From PZPK01 sp965230795 (GTDB taxonomy: Bacteria; Pseudomonadota; Gammaproteobacteria; Pseudomonadales; Oleiphilaceae): a stretch of DNA of 64,000 nt. The notes beneath the pieces are model-generated. The model ran no database searches and was not told the origin of the DNA. It was given only the letters and a program-made list of their open reading frames with translations. The stretch lies in NCBI GenBank assembly GCA_965230795.1, contig OZ246020.1:4030001-4094000 (forward strand), read 5' to 3'. The stretch's first letter is position 1; each line of letters starts with the position of its first letter. Below are positions 18,712 to 27,773 of the stretch, in pieces. The translations under genes and the position numbers were made by a program.

Positions 18712-19882
18712 CGAATATCGCTTTCAAATAGCTGGTCTCCGGCACTGCCGGTAACACAGGATGATCGGGCCCCTGCCCACCTTGTTCAATAATCTGTACC
18801 TGACGGTCCAGGTTTCGCGCGGTTTTTCTGACAATATCAACATGCGTGGAGTGTTCCAGATGCATGGAGCAGGAGGCCGAAATCAACAGACCATCTTTGC
18901 TTAGCAAACGCATCGCCAACTGATTCAGACGCTGGTATGCCTCGACTCCAGCACGCACATCTTTGCGGCGCGGAATAAACGCCGGCGGGTCAGCGATTAC
19001 CACATCGAAACGCTCATTCTCCAACTTGAGTTGCTTGCAAACATCAAAGACATCACCGGATATGGTTCCGACACGATCAGCTACTTCATTCTGTTCAGCA
19101 TTTTTTTCAACGTAATCGAGCGCCAAAGAGGAGCTATCAACGCAGAGCACGCTCTCGGCACCGAACGCTGCCGCCTGCACGCCCCAGCCACCCACGTAGC
19201 TGAATAAATCGAGTACACGCTTATCTTTCACGTAGGGCTTCAGTCGCGCGCGATTCATACGATGATCATAAAACCAGCCCGTTTTCTGCCCTTCAAGAAC
19301 AGGCGCTGTAAAACGAACACCATTCTCCAGCAATATCGCTTCTTCAGCCTTACCCTTCGCGAACTCATTGTAGGAATCGAGGCCCTCGGCCTGGCGCATT
19401 TTCCCCGTGTTCTTGAATAAAATCGTGCCGGGCTTAAAGACCTGTTCCAGGGCATCCACGATATCGGCCTTCAATGTCTCCATACCTGCGCTGGAAATCT
19501 GCACGACAAAGACATCCACAAAGCGGTCGATCACCAGTCCGGGAAGGAAATCACTGTCTCCGAATATCAAACGATAACATTGATCATCGAAACATCGCTC
19601 CCGCAGGGATTGGGCGATTTTGAAGCGATGCACGAACAGCGATTTATCCAGCCACTGACCATCCTGTCGACTGATCAGGCGAGCACAGATAAGCGCATTT
19701 GGCGACACCATTGCCGTCCCAAGCGTTTTTCCCGAAGCACTCTGAACAAGCACCTGAGCCCCGACTGCCATGGATTTGAGGGGCGTAGCGGCAATGTCTA
19801 CCTCGTTGCTATATACCCAGACATGGCCCTGTTTCAGCCGTTTATCGGCACCTTTTTTTAGCTTCAGCATACTCTGAGTCAT
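18689..19882 (-). CDS. rlmI: 23S rRNA cytosine-5 methyltransferase, RlmI family
   Basis: 397 residues from the ATG at 19882 (MTQSMLKLKKGADKRL); a longer frame to 19945 adds residues not seen in the family. An N-terminal PUA domain (GHVWVYSNEVD) precedes a Rossmann methyltransferase with LDLFSYVGGWGVQAA and the catalytic region VIADPPAFIPRRKDV, ending in SCSMHLE. E. coli RlmI methylates C1962 of 23S rRNA, but the family contains close relatives, so the exact site is inferred. Confidence 0.88.
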   Translation of the reverse strand: MTQSMLKLKKGADKRLKQGHVWVYSNEVDIAATPLKSMAVGAQVLVQSASGKTLGTAMVSPNALICARLISRQDGQWLDKSLFVHRFKIAQSLRERCFDDQCYRLIFGDSDFLPGLVIDRFVDVFVVQISSAGMETLKADIVDALEQVFKPGTILFKNTGKMRQAEGLDSYNEFAKGKAEEAILLENGVRFTAPVLEGQKTGWFYDHRMNRARLKPYVKDKRVLDLFSYVGGWGVQAAAFGAESVLCVDSSSLALDYVEKNAEQNEVADRVGTISGDVFDVCKQLKLENERFDVVIADPPAFIPRRKDVRAGVEAYQRLNQLAMRLLSKDGLLISASCSMHLEHSTHVDIVRKTARNLDRQVQIIEQGGQGPDHPVLPAVPETSYLKAIFARVLPTQ

Positions 19883-20068
19883 CACTGCTCTTACCCCTTG
19901 ATTCAAGGCCGCGGAGTATATCAGTGTTATCCGCATGGTGCCCACCGAAAAGGAATATACAAATCAGCACAAACACAACATAGAAAAGCCCATGCGACGC
20001 GCTACACTAAAGTTAGGGAAGCGTGACACTTGTGCGCATGAATCGGGACCATGTGAGACGACAGAACC

Positions 20069-20935
20069 ATGCCAACGGAACTCTCCAAAGAGCAAATCGC
20101 CACAATACTTCAAGGTATTCATGTACCTCCTCAACCCCAAATCCTGGTGGATCTGCAGATGGAGCAGATCATGCCCGATCCGGACATCAACCGAATCGCG
20201 CAATTGATTTCCAAGGACGTGGGTCTGGCAGGCACAATGCTCAAGTTCGTGAATTCGCCTTTTTTTGGTCTCGCCAACAAAATCAGTTCCATCGAACAAG
20301 CCGTGTCACTGCTTGGCGCCAAAACCGTCATCAATATCCTCAACGGCCTCGCCATTAAAGGGGAAATGTCGGATGAAAATATTGTCGCGCTAACGCGCTT
20401 CTGGGACACGGCAACCGATATCGCCATGGTTTGCGCGACCGTTGCCAAACAGGTCGGCTACCCCAATCCTGATGAAGCCTACACACTGGGATTGTTCCAC
20501 AATGCCGGCGTGCCGCTAATGATGAAAAAGTTCGAAAACTACATGGAGTTTATGGAAAAGGCCTACGATGGCAGTCACGAGCGCATCATTGATGCAGAAA
20601 ACGAGGAATTTAATACCAATCACTGCGTCGTCGGTTACTACACAGCAAAATCCTGGAACCTGCCAGGTCATATCTGCCACGTCATCGCTGAACACCACAA
20701 TACGTTAAGGGTATTCAGCGTGAAAGATGGTCGCAATCAACAAGAGAAAACGCTTTTAGCCATTCTGAAAGTGGCAGAACATATATGCGGTAACTACCGA
20801 ATTTTCGGCAATCAGGAGACGGATGCCGAATGGGACAACAGTGCCTCCGACATCCTCGAACACCTTGGGCTCACCAGTTACGACATCGACGATCTGAAAG
20901 AAACATTCGCAGATATGGGCATTGCCGTCTTCTGA
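20069..20935 (+). CDS. HDOD domain protein
   Basis: 288 residues made almost entirely of one HDOD domain (about 10-215): PPQPQILVDLQ, DPDINRIAQLISKDVGL, LKFVNSPFFG and a typical SLLGAKTVINIL. HDOD proteins are catalytically dead relatives of HD phosphohydrolases and usually work as partners in signalling, often in motility or cyclic-di-GMP circuits. No receiver, GGDEF or EAL domain is attached, so the partner is unknown. The gene stands alone between two minus-strand units. Confidence 0.9.
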   Translation: MPTELSKEQIATILQGIHVPPQPQILVDLQMEQIMPDPDINRIAQLISKDVGLAGTMLKFVNSPFFGLANKISSIEQAVSLLGAKTVINILNGLAIKGEMSDENIVALTRFWDTATDIAMVCATVAKQVGYPNPDEAYTLGLFHNAGVPLMMKKFENYMEFMEKAYDGSHERIIDAENEEFNTNHCVVGYYTAKSWNLPGHICHVIAEHHNTLRVFSVKDGRNQQEKTLLAILKVAEHICGNYRIFGNQETDAEWDNSASDILEHLGLTSYDIDDLKETFADMGIAVF

Positions 20936-20973
20936 TCAGCCCCGGTAACCGAATACAATATTCCCAGTCCCGT

Positions 20974-22455
20974 TCACGCCGACTGGGAGTGTGGCGAGTA
21001 GGCTACATCCAATTCTCGCGCGGCCTTCACATCATCAAGACGTCGAACCGGTTGGGTATACGGTGCCGCCTTGACCATCTCGGAAGCAGACTCGGCCTCT
21101 TCATGAATCTGGATCATGGCTTCAACAAAACCTTCTATTTCATCAATTGATTCAGTTTCAGTTGGCTCGATCAGGAAACACTCGGGCACCAGTAATGGAA
21201 AATAGGTGGTTGGGGCATGATAGCCAAAATCCAGCAGACGCTTGGCGTAATCCATCGCGGTCACACCCCAGTCTTTGGCGGGCTTACTGAGAGTAACGAT
21301 AAACTCGTGGGTAGCCCGGCGGTCGGGATAGGCCAGCTGGAAACCCGCCTTTTCCATCAGCTTAGCCATATAGTTGGCATTCAGCGTTGAGAACTCTCCC
21401 ACACGGTGCAGCCCTTCACGACCTAAAAGAATCGCGTAAACGTAGGCTCGAAGAATGATGCCGGCATTGCCCATAAATGCACTCAGACGACCAATGGACT
21501 CCGGAATCTGCTCCTGCCCCAGCCAGCTATATTGTTCCCTGCCAGCTGCCGAAGCATCATCTGAAACTTTGCCAACGATTGGCGTAGGCAAGTACGGAAG
21601 CAGACGCTTGCCGACGGCGACAGGGCCAGAACCTGGTCCACCCCCGCCATGAGGCGTCGCGAAGGTTTTGTGCAAATTCATGTGCAAGACATCAAAGCCC
21701 ATATCACCAGGCCGAACCTTGCCCAGAATGGCATTCAGATTGGCGCCATCGTAGTAGAGCAAACCGCCTGCGTCATGAACGGTTTTGGAGATTGCTTCTA
21801 TCTGCCGTTCAAACACACCACAAGTAGAAGGGTTGGTCATCATAATACCGGCAGTCTGAGGCCCCACGGCCTGTTTCAATGCTTCGAGATCCACATCACC
21901 ATCTGACTTGACCGGTACTTCCCTGACCTTGTAGCCGCACATGACCGCCGTTGCGGGATTGGTACCGTGGGCCGCCTCTGGCACGATAATTTCAGTGCGG
22001 GCATGATCACCGCGCGCTTCGTGGTAGGCCTTGATCATCGCAACACCGGCAAACTCACCCTGGGCACCTGCCATGGGGCACAAGGAGACGCCAGCCATCC
22101 CGGTAACTTCCTTGAGAATTTCCTGGAGGTCATAGACACAGGCAAGATAGCCCTGGCTATGAGAATCTGGCGCAAGTGGGTGCCGCGACAAAAAGCCGGG
22201 CAAACTTGCAGCCTTGTGCGCGCCACGAGGGTTGTATTTCATGGTGCAGGATCCCAGCGGATAGAACTGGGTATCGATCGAAAAGTTTTTCCGCGACAGA
22301 TTGGTAAAATGACGAACCGCCTGTAATTCAGACACTTCCGGTAATGCAGCAGGCTTCGTCCGTAGCAAATTTTCCGGCAAGCCGACTGCAGGTTTCGATG
22401 CGGGAGCCTGGGCTTTGGCAGAGCGCCCTTTTGCGCTTTTTTCAAATATCAGCAT
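20974..22455 (-). CDS. gcvPB: Glycine dehydrogenase (decarboxylating) subunit 2
   Basis: 493 residues, the C-terminal half of P protein. The PLP-lysine region is LHMNLHKTFATPHGGGGPG; also seen are LGSCTMKYNP, CPMAGAQGE and HGTNPATA. With GcvPA it decarboxylates glycine and loads the aminomethyl group on lipoyl-GcvH. Its ATG overlaps the gcvPA stop (TAATG), so translation is probably coupled and the subunits made in equal amounts. It is the last gene of the gcvT-H-PA-PB operon. Confidence 0.96.
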   Translation of the reverse strand: MLIFEKSAKGRSAKAQAPASKPAVGLPENLLRTKPAALPEVSELQAVRHFTNLSRKNFSIDTQFYPLGSCTMKYNPRGAHKAASLPGFLSRHPLAPDSHSQGYLACVYDLQEILKEVTGMAGVSLCPMAGAQGEFAGVAMIKAYHEARGDHARTEIIVPEAAHGTNPATAVMCGYKVREVPVKSDGDVDLEALKQAVGPQTAGIMMTNPSTCGVFERQIEAISKTVHDAGGLLYYDGANLNAILGKVRPGDMGFDVLHMNLHKTFATPHGGGGPGSGPVAVGKRLLPYLPTPIVGKVSDDASAAGREQYSWLGQEQIPESIGRLSAFMGNAGIILRAYVYAILLGREGLHRVGEFSTLNANYMAKLMEKAGFQLAYPDRRATHEFIVTLSKPAKDWGVTAMDYAKRLLDFGYHAPTTYFPLLVPECFLIEPTETESIDEIEGFVEAMIQIHEEAESASEMVKAAPYTQPVRRLDDVKAARELDVAYSPHSQSA

Positions 22456-23825
22456 TAGGCTTTCTCCCCCTTCAAAACATCATCCAGCACTTGCAAGTAC
22501 GCTTCGATATCTGCATCCGTCTTGACTTCAGTGACGCAGGCAAGAATCTGGTTTTTCATCTCTGAATAATAGGGTTCAAGTGCGAGTCCTGCGAGAATCC
22601 CTTTGTCAGCCATCGCCTGCAGCACAGCTTTCGCATCAGCATTATCTAATTGAAATACGATTTCGTGGAAGAACACCTCGGATGAGCGAACACTGACCCC
22701 TTGAATCTTTTCAAGGCCCTGTTTCAGTTTTGAGGTATTCTGATGACTGGTCGCGGCAACTCGTGACAGGCCTTCAAATCCGAGAAGCGTCATATAAATC
22801 GTTGCGGCAGTCACTGCCAATCCCTGATTGGTACATATGTTTGATGTCGCCTTGGAGCGGCGAATGTGTTGCTCCCGAGCCTGCAACGTCAGGGTAAAAC
22901 CTTCCTTGCCTTCAAGATCCACAGTACGCCCGATAATGCGTCCAGGCATTTGTCTGACAAGCTTCTGGGTACAACAGATAAATCCGAAATAGGGCCCCCC
23001 TGAAGCAAGAGGCAGCCCCAAAGGCTGTCCCTCACCCACAGCAATATCTGCTCCTTGCTGTCCCCATTCCCCTGGCGGGGCCAACAATGCCAGAGCGGTA
23101 GGATTCACTACACCGATGACCAACATACCCTGCTCATGGGCCCAGTCAGTCAAGCGGTTTACATCTTCCAGCGCGCCAAAAAAGTTCGGCTGTGGAATAA
23201 TCAGCGCAGCGTAATCTTCACCTTCAAACTGAGACAAATCGGTTTTCGATACCAGACTATCGGTGTCAAATCCCATCTCGTCGAAGGCAATACCCTGATT
23301 ACCAACAATACTGGCCACCGTCTGTCGGTAAAGCGGGTGCAAGGTCGAGGCGATCAGCAACTTACGACTCTTGGATTTCCGGTTCGCTCTCACCGCCATG
23401 AGAACGGCCTCAGCGAGTCCTGAAGCACCATCGTAAAGCGACGCATTGGAGACATCCAAAGCCGTTAGCTGGCACATCATGCTCTGGTATTCATAAATCA
23501 GTTGCAACGTCCCCTGACTCGCCTCAGCCTGATAGGGCGTGTAAGCCGTCATGAATTCGCCACGCGTTGCCACATCCCAGACTGCCGCAGGAATATGATG
23601 TTCGTAGGCACCAGCACCAATGAAACACTGGGCGCCTCCATCCTGTTGCGACCGCTCCGTCATCAAGCGCATCATATCCATTTCACTCAAACCATCGGCA
23701 AGGCTATCCAATGGCTTGGCACGCAGATGCTGCGGAATCTCGTCAAACAACGCATCAACTGAATCAACACCGATTACCGCTAACATTTTTTCAATGTCTT
23801 GATCGGTGTGGGGAATAAAAGGCAT
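22455..23825 (-). CDS. gcvPA: Glycine dehydrogenase (decarboxylating) subunit 1
   Basis: 456 residues, the N-terminal half of P protein (MPFIPHTDQDIEKML start, GAGAYEHHIPA, FMTAYTPYQAEASQGTLQ, TSNICTNQ). Most gammaproteobacteria, E. coli included, have one fused GcvP of about 950 residues; here the enzyme is a two-subunit form as in Firmicutes, archaea and some gammaproteobacteria. It follows gcvH after 43 bp. Confidence 0.96.
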   Translation of the reverse strand: MPFIPHTDQDIEKMLAVIGVDSVDALFDEIPQHLRAKPLDSLADGLSEMDMMRLMTERSQQDGGAQCFIGAGAYEHHIPAAVWDVATRGEFMTAYTPYQAEASQGTLQLIYEYQSMMCQLTALDVSNASLYDGASGLAEAVLMAVRANRKSKSRKLLIASTLHPLYRQTVASIVGNQGIAFDEMGFDTDSLVSKTDLSQFEGEDYAALIIPQPNFFGALEDVNRLTDWAHEQGMLVIGVVNPTALALLAPPGEWGQQGADIAVGEGQPLGLPLASGGPYFGFICCTQKLVRQMPGRIIGRTVDLEGKEGFTLTLQAREQHIRRSKATSNICTNQGLAVTAATIYMTLLGFEGLSRVAATSHQNTSKLKQGLEKIQGVSVRSSEVFFHEIVFQLDNADAKAVLQAMADKGILAGLALEPYYSEMKNQILACVTEVKTDADIEAYLQVLDDVLKGEKA

Positions 23826-23868
23826 AGGGCTTCCTCTAAGGGGGACAGCAGTTAAATTTTACTGAACT

Positions 23869-24267
23869 CTAGTGATCTTCCGCTTCACAAGCTTCCGCAT
23901 AGGCTTCTGCATCAAGCAGGCCGGAGAGCTCTTCGGCATCGGTAATTTTGACTTTGAAGAACCAGCCATCATCGTAGGGATCACTGTTAACCAGCTCCGG
24001 AGATTCTTCCAGGTCTTCATTGATCTCCACAACTTCACCACCCACGGGTGAAAAGATATCGGAGGCCGCCTTAACCGACTCAACAACACCGGCCTCTTCT
24101 CCTGCCGAAATCTCTGAACCGACTTCAGGCAGTTCGACAAAAACTACGTCACCCAGAAGGTCCTGGGCATGATCCGTAATCCCCACAGTGACGGTAACCC
24201 CATCCTCTTCGAGCCGGGCCCACTCATGGCTGGGTAAATATTTCAACTCGCTTGGAATGTTACTCAT
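23869..24267 (-). CDS. gcvH: Glycine cleavage system H protein
   Basis: 132 residues. SHEWARLEEDG and GDVVFVELPEVG match the family; the lipoyl lysine lies in VESVKAASD (about residue 66). H protein shuttles the aminomethyl group from P to T protein. The C-terminus is acidic and about the usual length. It is separated from gcvT by 154 bp, the largest gap in the operon, which holds an inverted repeat. Confidence 0.97.
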   Translation of the reverse strand: MSNIPSELKYLPSHEWARLEEDGVTVTVGITDHAQDLLGDVVFVELPEVGSEISAGEEAGVVESVKAASDIFSPVGGEVVEINEDLEESPELVNSDPYDDGWFFKVKITDAEELSGLLDAEAYAEACEAEDH

Positions 24268-24349
24268 AATTAGTATTCCTCAAATGAAACGAAGTATCAG
24301 TTAGTGCTTTATTTGTCTGAAACTACTCTCAGCATGAACCGCGCTGAAC

Positions 24350-24366
24350 TGACTAAAATGTAGTCA
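24350..24366. promoter_or_regulatory. inverted repeat between gcvT and gcvH, possible operator
   Basis: TGACTA (24350-24355) and TAGTCA (24361-24366) form a perfect 6-bp inverted repeat with a 5-bp spacer. It lies about 85 bp before the gcvH ATG. It could be a protein-binding site for an internal promoter or a small hairpin. No glycine riboswitch core is visible here. Confidence 0.3.
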
Positions 24367-24421
24367 AACTTTTCAATTTGTCGCCTCCATTTATAAAACC
24401 GGCAAGCGATCTTTTCCCTGT

Positions 24422-25513
24422 TCAGGACGTCTGATCTTTATAGACTCGTTTGCCATTTCTCACAAAAGGGGGAGAAACAACTTTTACCGGCACACGCTTT
24501 CCGCGTATTTCCACCTCACATTCTGAACCAATATCCGCCGGTACCCTCGCCAAGGCAATGGAGTAGCCCAATGTAGGAGAAAAGGACCCGCTGGTAATTT
24601 CTCCTTCACCGCCACTGGAGGTAAAGACTTTCTGGTGACCGCGCAGAATGCCACGCTGCTCCATGACCAGCCCCACAAGTTTACGCACGCCACCCTGCTT
24701 TTTCTGCTCGATCAAAGCCGCTTTGCCGATAAAGTTCCGCTCCCCTGACAAGCTAACCGTCCAACCCATATTGGATTCATAGGGCGTGACGGATTCATCC
24801 ATGTCGGAACCGTACAGATTCATTCCGGCTTCCAGCCGCAAGGTATCCCGTGCGCCTAGCCCGCATGGCTTGACTCCCGCCGCCAGCAGAGCATCCCAGA
24901 AAGCAAGCGCTTCGGTGTCGGGGAGCATGATTTCCAAGCCATCTTCGCCCGTGTAGCCGGTTCGACAATACATCCAGTCACCGGATTCCAGGCCCTGAAA
25001 CACACTGAGGGATTCAATCAGATCAGCCGCTTCGGCCCTGATTTCGCACACTTTATCAATTGCATCAGGCCCCTGAACTGCCAGCATGGCCAGCTCACTG
25101 CGCTCCGTCAGCGTCACTTCAAAAGAAGAGGTCTGTTGCTGCATCCAGGCCAGGTCTTTTTCTCGCGTGGCGCAATTGACAACCATACGAAAACCGCTGG
25201 GCATACGATAGACAATCAAATCATCGAGCACGCCACCCTGCTCATTAAGCATACCGCTATACAACGCTTTACCGGTCTGTTTAAGCTTGGCAACGTCATT
25301 GGCGAGCAGGTAGGACAAAAAAGCTTCTGCACCTTCCCCGACAACATCCACAACTGTCATATGGGAAACATCGAACACACCAGCACTGCTGCGGACGACA
25401 TGATGCTCTTCGATCTGGGAACCATAGTGCAAAGGCATATCCCAGCCACCGAAATCCACTAACTTACCGCCCGCCTGCTGATGCGCTGTGTACAATGCTG
25501 TCTGACGTCCCAC
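24422..25513 (-). CDS. gcvT: Glycine cleavage system T protein, aminomethyltransferase
   Basis: 363 residues. Folate-binding and catalytic segments include DFGGWDMPLHYG, FDVSHM, TGYTGEDGLEI, CGLGARDTLRLEAGM and a C-terminal TSGSFSPTLGYSIALARV. The start is GTG with GGAGG 5 nt upstream. T protein makes 5,10-methylenetetrahydrofolate and ammonia from the aminomethyl group. It is first in the operon. The upstream 130 bp contain a near-palindrome at 25564-25582 but no recognisable glycine riboswitch. Confidence 0.96.
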   Translation of the reverse strand: MGRQTALYTAHQQAGGKLVDFGGWDMPLHYGSQIEEHHVVRSSAGVFDVSHMTVVDVVGEGAEAFLSYLLANDVAKLKQTGKALYSGMLNEQGGVLDDLIVYRMPSGFRMVVNCATREKDLAWMQQQTSSFEVTLTERSELAMLAVQGPDAIDKVCEIRAEAADLIESLSVFQGLESGDWMYCRTGYTGEDGLEIMLPDTEALAFWDALLAAGVKPCGLGARDTLRLEAGMNLYGSDMDESVTPYESNMGWTVSLSGERNFIGKAALIEQKKQGGVRKLVGLVMEQRGILRGHQKVFTSSGGEGEITSGSFSPTLGYSIALARVPADIGSECEVEIRGKRVPVKVVSPPFVRNGKRVYKDQTS

Positions 25514-25643
25514 CTGAACCTCCTGATTACCGGAAGATAACTGCCCGTCGAGCTTGAGGGCGAGTAAAAGCGCGCATTTTACCCGAAGCAGAAGGGAAAA
25601 ATCACTAGCAGTCTGTCGGGTGTAGCCAGACAGCTACAGAATT

Positions 25644-26225
25644 TCAGTGAGCAGGAGAGAAAAACTGGATAATTGAAGACAAAGTCTGATCAAAATGCTG
25701 GAAGGCATGATCACCGCCAAAGCCGATCCACATGCGCGCACCGCTAAGCTGTGAAACTCCCTGGCTAAAATCGAGGACCTCGTCACCCGTCTGTGTCAGC
25801 AGGAACAGTTTTGAAACGTCCACCTGTGAACTGACATCCAGCTGACGCAGCTCCGTCATATGTTCTGGACGCACAACGTAACGTTCCCCCGTGTAGAGGT
25901 TAGTGTTTTCACCCAGATAGTCCATGAGCAACTCATAGGGGCGCATGGCCGGATTGATCAAGACCGCAGGCAAATCATAATGGCGATGAAAATAAAGAGC
26001 ATAGTAACCACCCAATGAACTACCGATAATCCCACTGACCTTATCTTCGCCCAAGTCAGCAATCAGGCTTTTAACGAGGGAAACGGCGTGCGCCGGTTGC
26101 GGAGGCAGGGCAGGAACCAGCAAATCCATATCTGGACAGTGCTCGCGAAAAAAAATCCCGCATTGCTGCGCCTTTTGGGATTGAGGAGAACTGTTGAATC
26201 CGTGAAGGTAAATGACTGATTTCAA
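25644..26225 (-). CDS. yqiA: YqiA/UPF0227-family alpha/beta-hydrolase esterase
   Basis: 193 residues. It opens YLHGFNSSPQSQKA, has the nucleophile elbow GSSLGG (about residues 67-72), and ends GGDHAFQHF with the likely catalytic His. E. coli YqiA hydrolyses short acyl esters in vitro. Its ATG overlaps the cpdA stop by 4 bp (ATGA). In E. coli and Pseudomonas parE follows yqiA; here parE is absent and the gcv operon comes next. Confidence 0.9.
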   Translation of the reverse strand: MKSVIYLHGFNSSPQSQKAQQCGIFFREHCPDMDLLVPALPPQPAHAVSLVKSLIADLGEDKVSGIIGSSLGGYYALYFHRHYDLPAVLINPAMRPYELLMDYLGENTNLYTGERYVVRPEHMTELRQLDVSSQVDVSKLFLLTQTGDEVLDFSQGVSQLSGARMWIGFGGDHAFQHFDQTLSSIIQFFSPAH

Positions 26226-27034
26226 TAGCCGTTGCTCTGAAGATCAACCTGAAACTCGAAGGCCTCGGCGCGTCTGACATCAGTCTCGATACGACCATCA
26301 TCAAACAGGCGTAGCCAGCGGTAACCGGGAGCAATATCCTCAATGGCGAATTTGTCGGATCGTGGCAGGAATTGTATGCAGGTAGAAGGAGTCGCCATCA
26401 ACTGTACGCCTTTTCGCACTGTATCCACCTGCTGATGGATATGTCCCCAGAGGATCGCACGCACATGATCGTAGCGATCAACAATATCTAGAAAGGCATC
26501 ACGATTATGCAAGCCAATGCGGTCCAGCCAAACACTGTCAATATCAATAGGATGGTGATGCAAACAAACCATGGTGTGCAAATCGGATTGCTGGCTTAAA
26601 GCCTTATCCAGTGTTGCCAGCTCTTCATCGCGAAGCCAGCCGTGCACCTTACCCGGCAATAGTGAATCAAGCAAAATAAACTGCCATTTCCCAATACGCA
26701 CGACTTTATTCAGCTCAGGCCCTTTAGCGATCACCTGCTGCATAACGGAAAGATCATCGTGATTACCGGGAAACCAGCTGATTGGACATTCAAAAACACG
26801 CATGCGCTGCTGAAAATACTGGTAAGCTTCGATAGACGCATCCTGCGCTAAATCACCTGTCGCAAGAATATAGTCAGGCGCAATCCTGTCTTCAGCAATC
26901 CTTTCGAGAACCGCTTCGAGGCTGTCTCGCGTGTTGATACCAAGCAACTCACCATCGGGCTCTCGGGTCAAATGGCAGTCGGTGATATGAAGAATATTGA
27001 GTGCGGTGTCTTCCACACCTTTTTCAGTTTGCAT
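26222..27034 (-). CDS. cpdA: 3',5'-cyclic-AMP phosphodiesterase
   Basis: 270 residues from the ATG at 27034 (alternative TTG at 27067). Metallophosphoesterase motifs are all present: ITDCHL, ATGDLAQD, PGNHDD, CLHHHP and GHIHQQ. CpdA hydrolyses cAMP and so damps Crp/Vfr signalling. The ATG start leaves a 12-residue N-terminal tail before the first motif, as in relatives; neither start has a clear ribosome binding site. It is followed by yqiA with overlap. Confidence 0.9.
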   Translation of the reverse strand: MQTEKGVEDTALNILHITDCHLTREPDGELLGINTRDSLEAVLERIAEDRIAPDYILATGDLAQDASIEAYQYFQQRMRVFECPISWFPGNHDDLSVMQQVIAKGPELNKVVRIGKWQFILLDSLLPGKVHGWLRDEELATLDKALSQQSDLHTMVCLHHHPIDIDSVWLDRIGLHNRDAFLDIVDRYDHVRAILWGHIHQQVDTVRKGVQLMATPSTCIQFLPRSDKFAIEDIAPGYRWLRLFDDGRIETDVRRAEAFEFQVDLQSNGY

Positions 27035-27069
27035 TGTCGTGTTCGGCTCTGTATTGCCTTCCCTCAATT

Positions 27070-27264
27070 ATGTTCGCATCGCTGCACATGGCCGAATCCG
27101 GCATCTGTCGCACCGAGCGCTCCAATCCGGGAACGCAGTGTCGCAGCTTCAAGGCCTGCCCGATCAGCGAGCCCAAGGCCCACTGCCGGATGCTTTATTC
27201 TTTTAATGTAGTCAAAACTGCGAATTTCGGTAATTTCACGTCAAAGATTGTTGTTATAAAGTGA
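27070..27264 (+). other. open, GC-rich stretch with a Cys-containing frame in the yqiB-cpdA gap
   Basis: The gap between cpdA and the YqiB-like gene is 240-280 bp. On the plus strand, opposite to both neighbours, a frame from ATG 27070 runs 64 codons. Its first 40 codons have G or C at most third positions and four Cys spaced 11, 5 and 8 residues apart. All three plus frames are open over the GC-rich part, and no ribosome binding site is seen. I do not recognise it; it may be non-coding. Confidence 0.2.
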
Positions 27265-27311
27265 CGCAAGCCAAACTATATAGAGCGCTCAGCTGATTTC
27301 TGATAAAACCC

Positions 27312-27764
27312 TCACAAATTGGCATCCGTAAACGGACGCGCGTCGCAACATCCATGTTTCAAGCAAAATGAGAGCCACTCGGAGAGAAAAGAATTCAGCT
27401 GGCTTTTCTCGTCGGGATGATGCATGTAGCGATTGGGATAGTCATTGACTGCCTGTACCCGCCGGTGGCCATGACTACTGATAACTTCAGCCACCGAAGC
27501 ATCATGATAGAGTCGCACAGTCATACAAGGATTGTTCAACCACTTCCCGGCAGCCGACACCTGCTCCAGCATCAGAGTATCGGTATACTTACAGGACTCA
27601 ATAACACGGATTGCAACTTTCCCCACATAGATATGGCCGGTATGCAACATGATCTCCGCTTCATCCCGCGCGCCCATGACCTTGGCCAGCTTCATCAAGC
27701 GCCGGTAGTTACCTTCGAACAAGGCACCGAGCTTTATCAGATCCGGCACATACTTACGCTTCAT
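27312..27764 (-). CDS. DUF1249 (YqiB-like) protein
   Basis: 150 residues. The N-terminus MKRKYVPDLIKLGALFEGNYRRLMKL and the segment CKYTDTLML match DUF1249/YqiB. The function is unknown; it travels with nudF and cpdA in many gammaproteobacteria. It starts 9 bp after the nudF stop. It ends in a Cys-rich tail (CLKHGCCDARPF) that may be specific to this lineage. Confidence 0.85.
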   Translation of the reverse strand: MKRKYVPDLIKLGALFEGNYRRLMKLAKVMGARDEAEIMLHTGHIYVGKVAIRVIESCKYTDTLMLEQVSAAGKWLNNPCMTVRLYHDASVAEVISSHGHRRVQAVNDYPNRYMHHPDEKSQLNSFLSEWLSFCLKHGCCDARPFTDANL

Positions 27765-27773
27765 CAGGTCTTC

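Noticed and set aside
20961..20989. Hairpin at the end of gcvPB as a terminator
   Set aside because: The stem is 8 bp with an 11-nt loop and no T run follows on the minus strand; it also overlaps the coding end.
25514..25643. Possible glycine riboswitch before gcvT
   Set aside because: No conserved aptamer core could be found on the minus strand; only a near-palindrome (25564-25582) is present.
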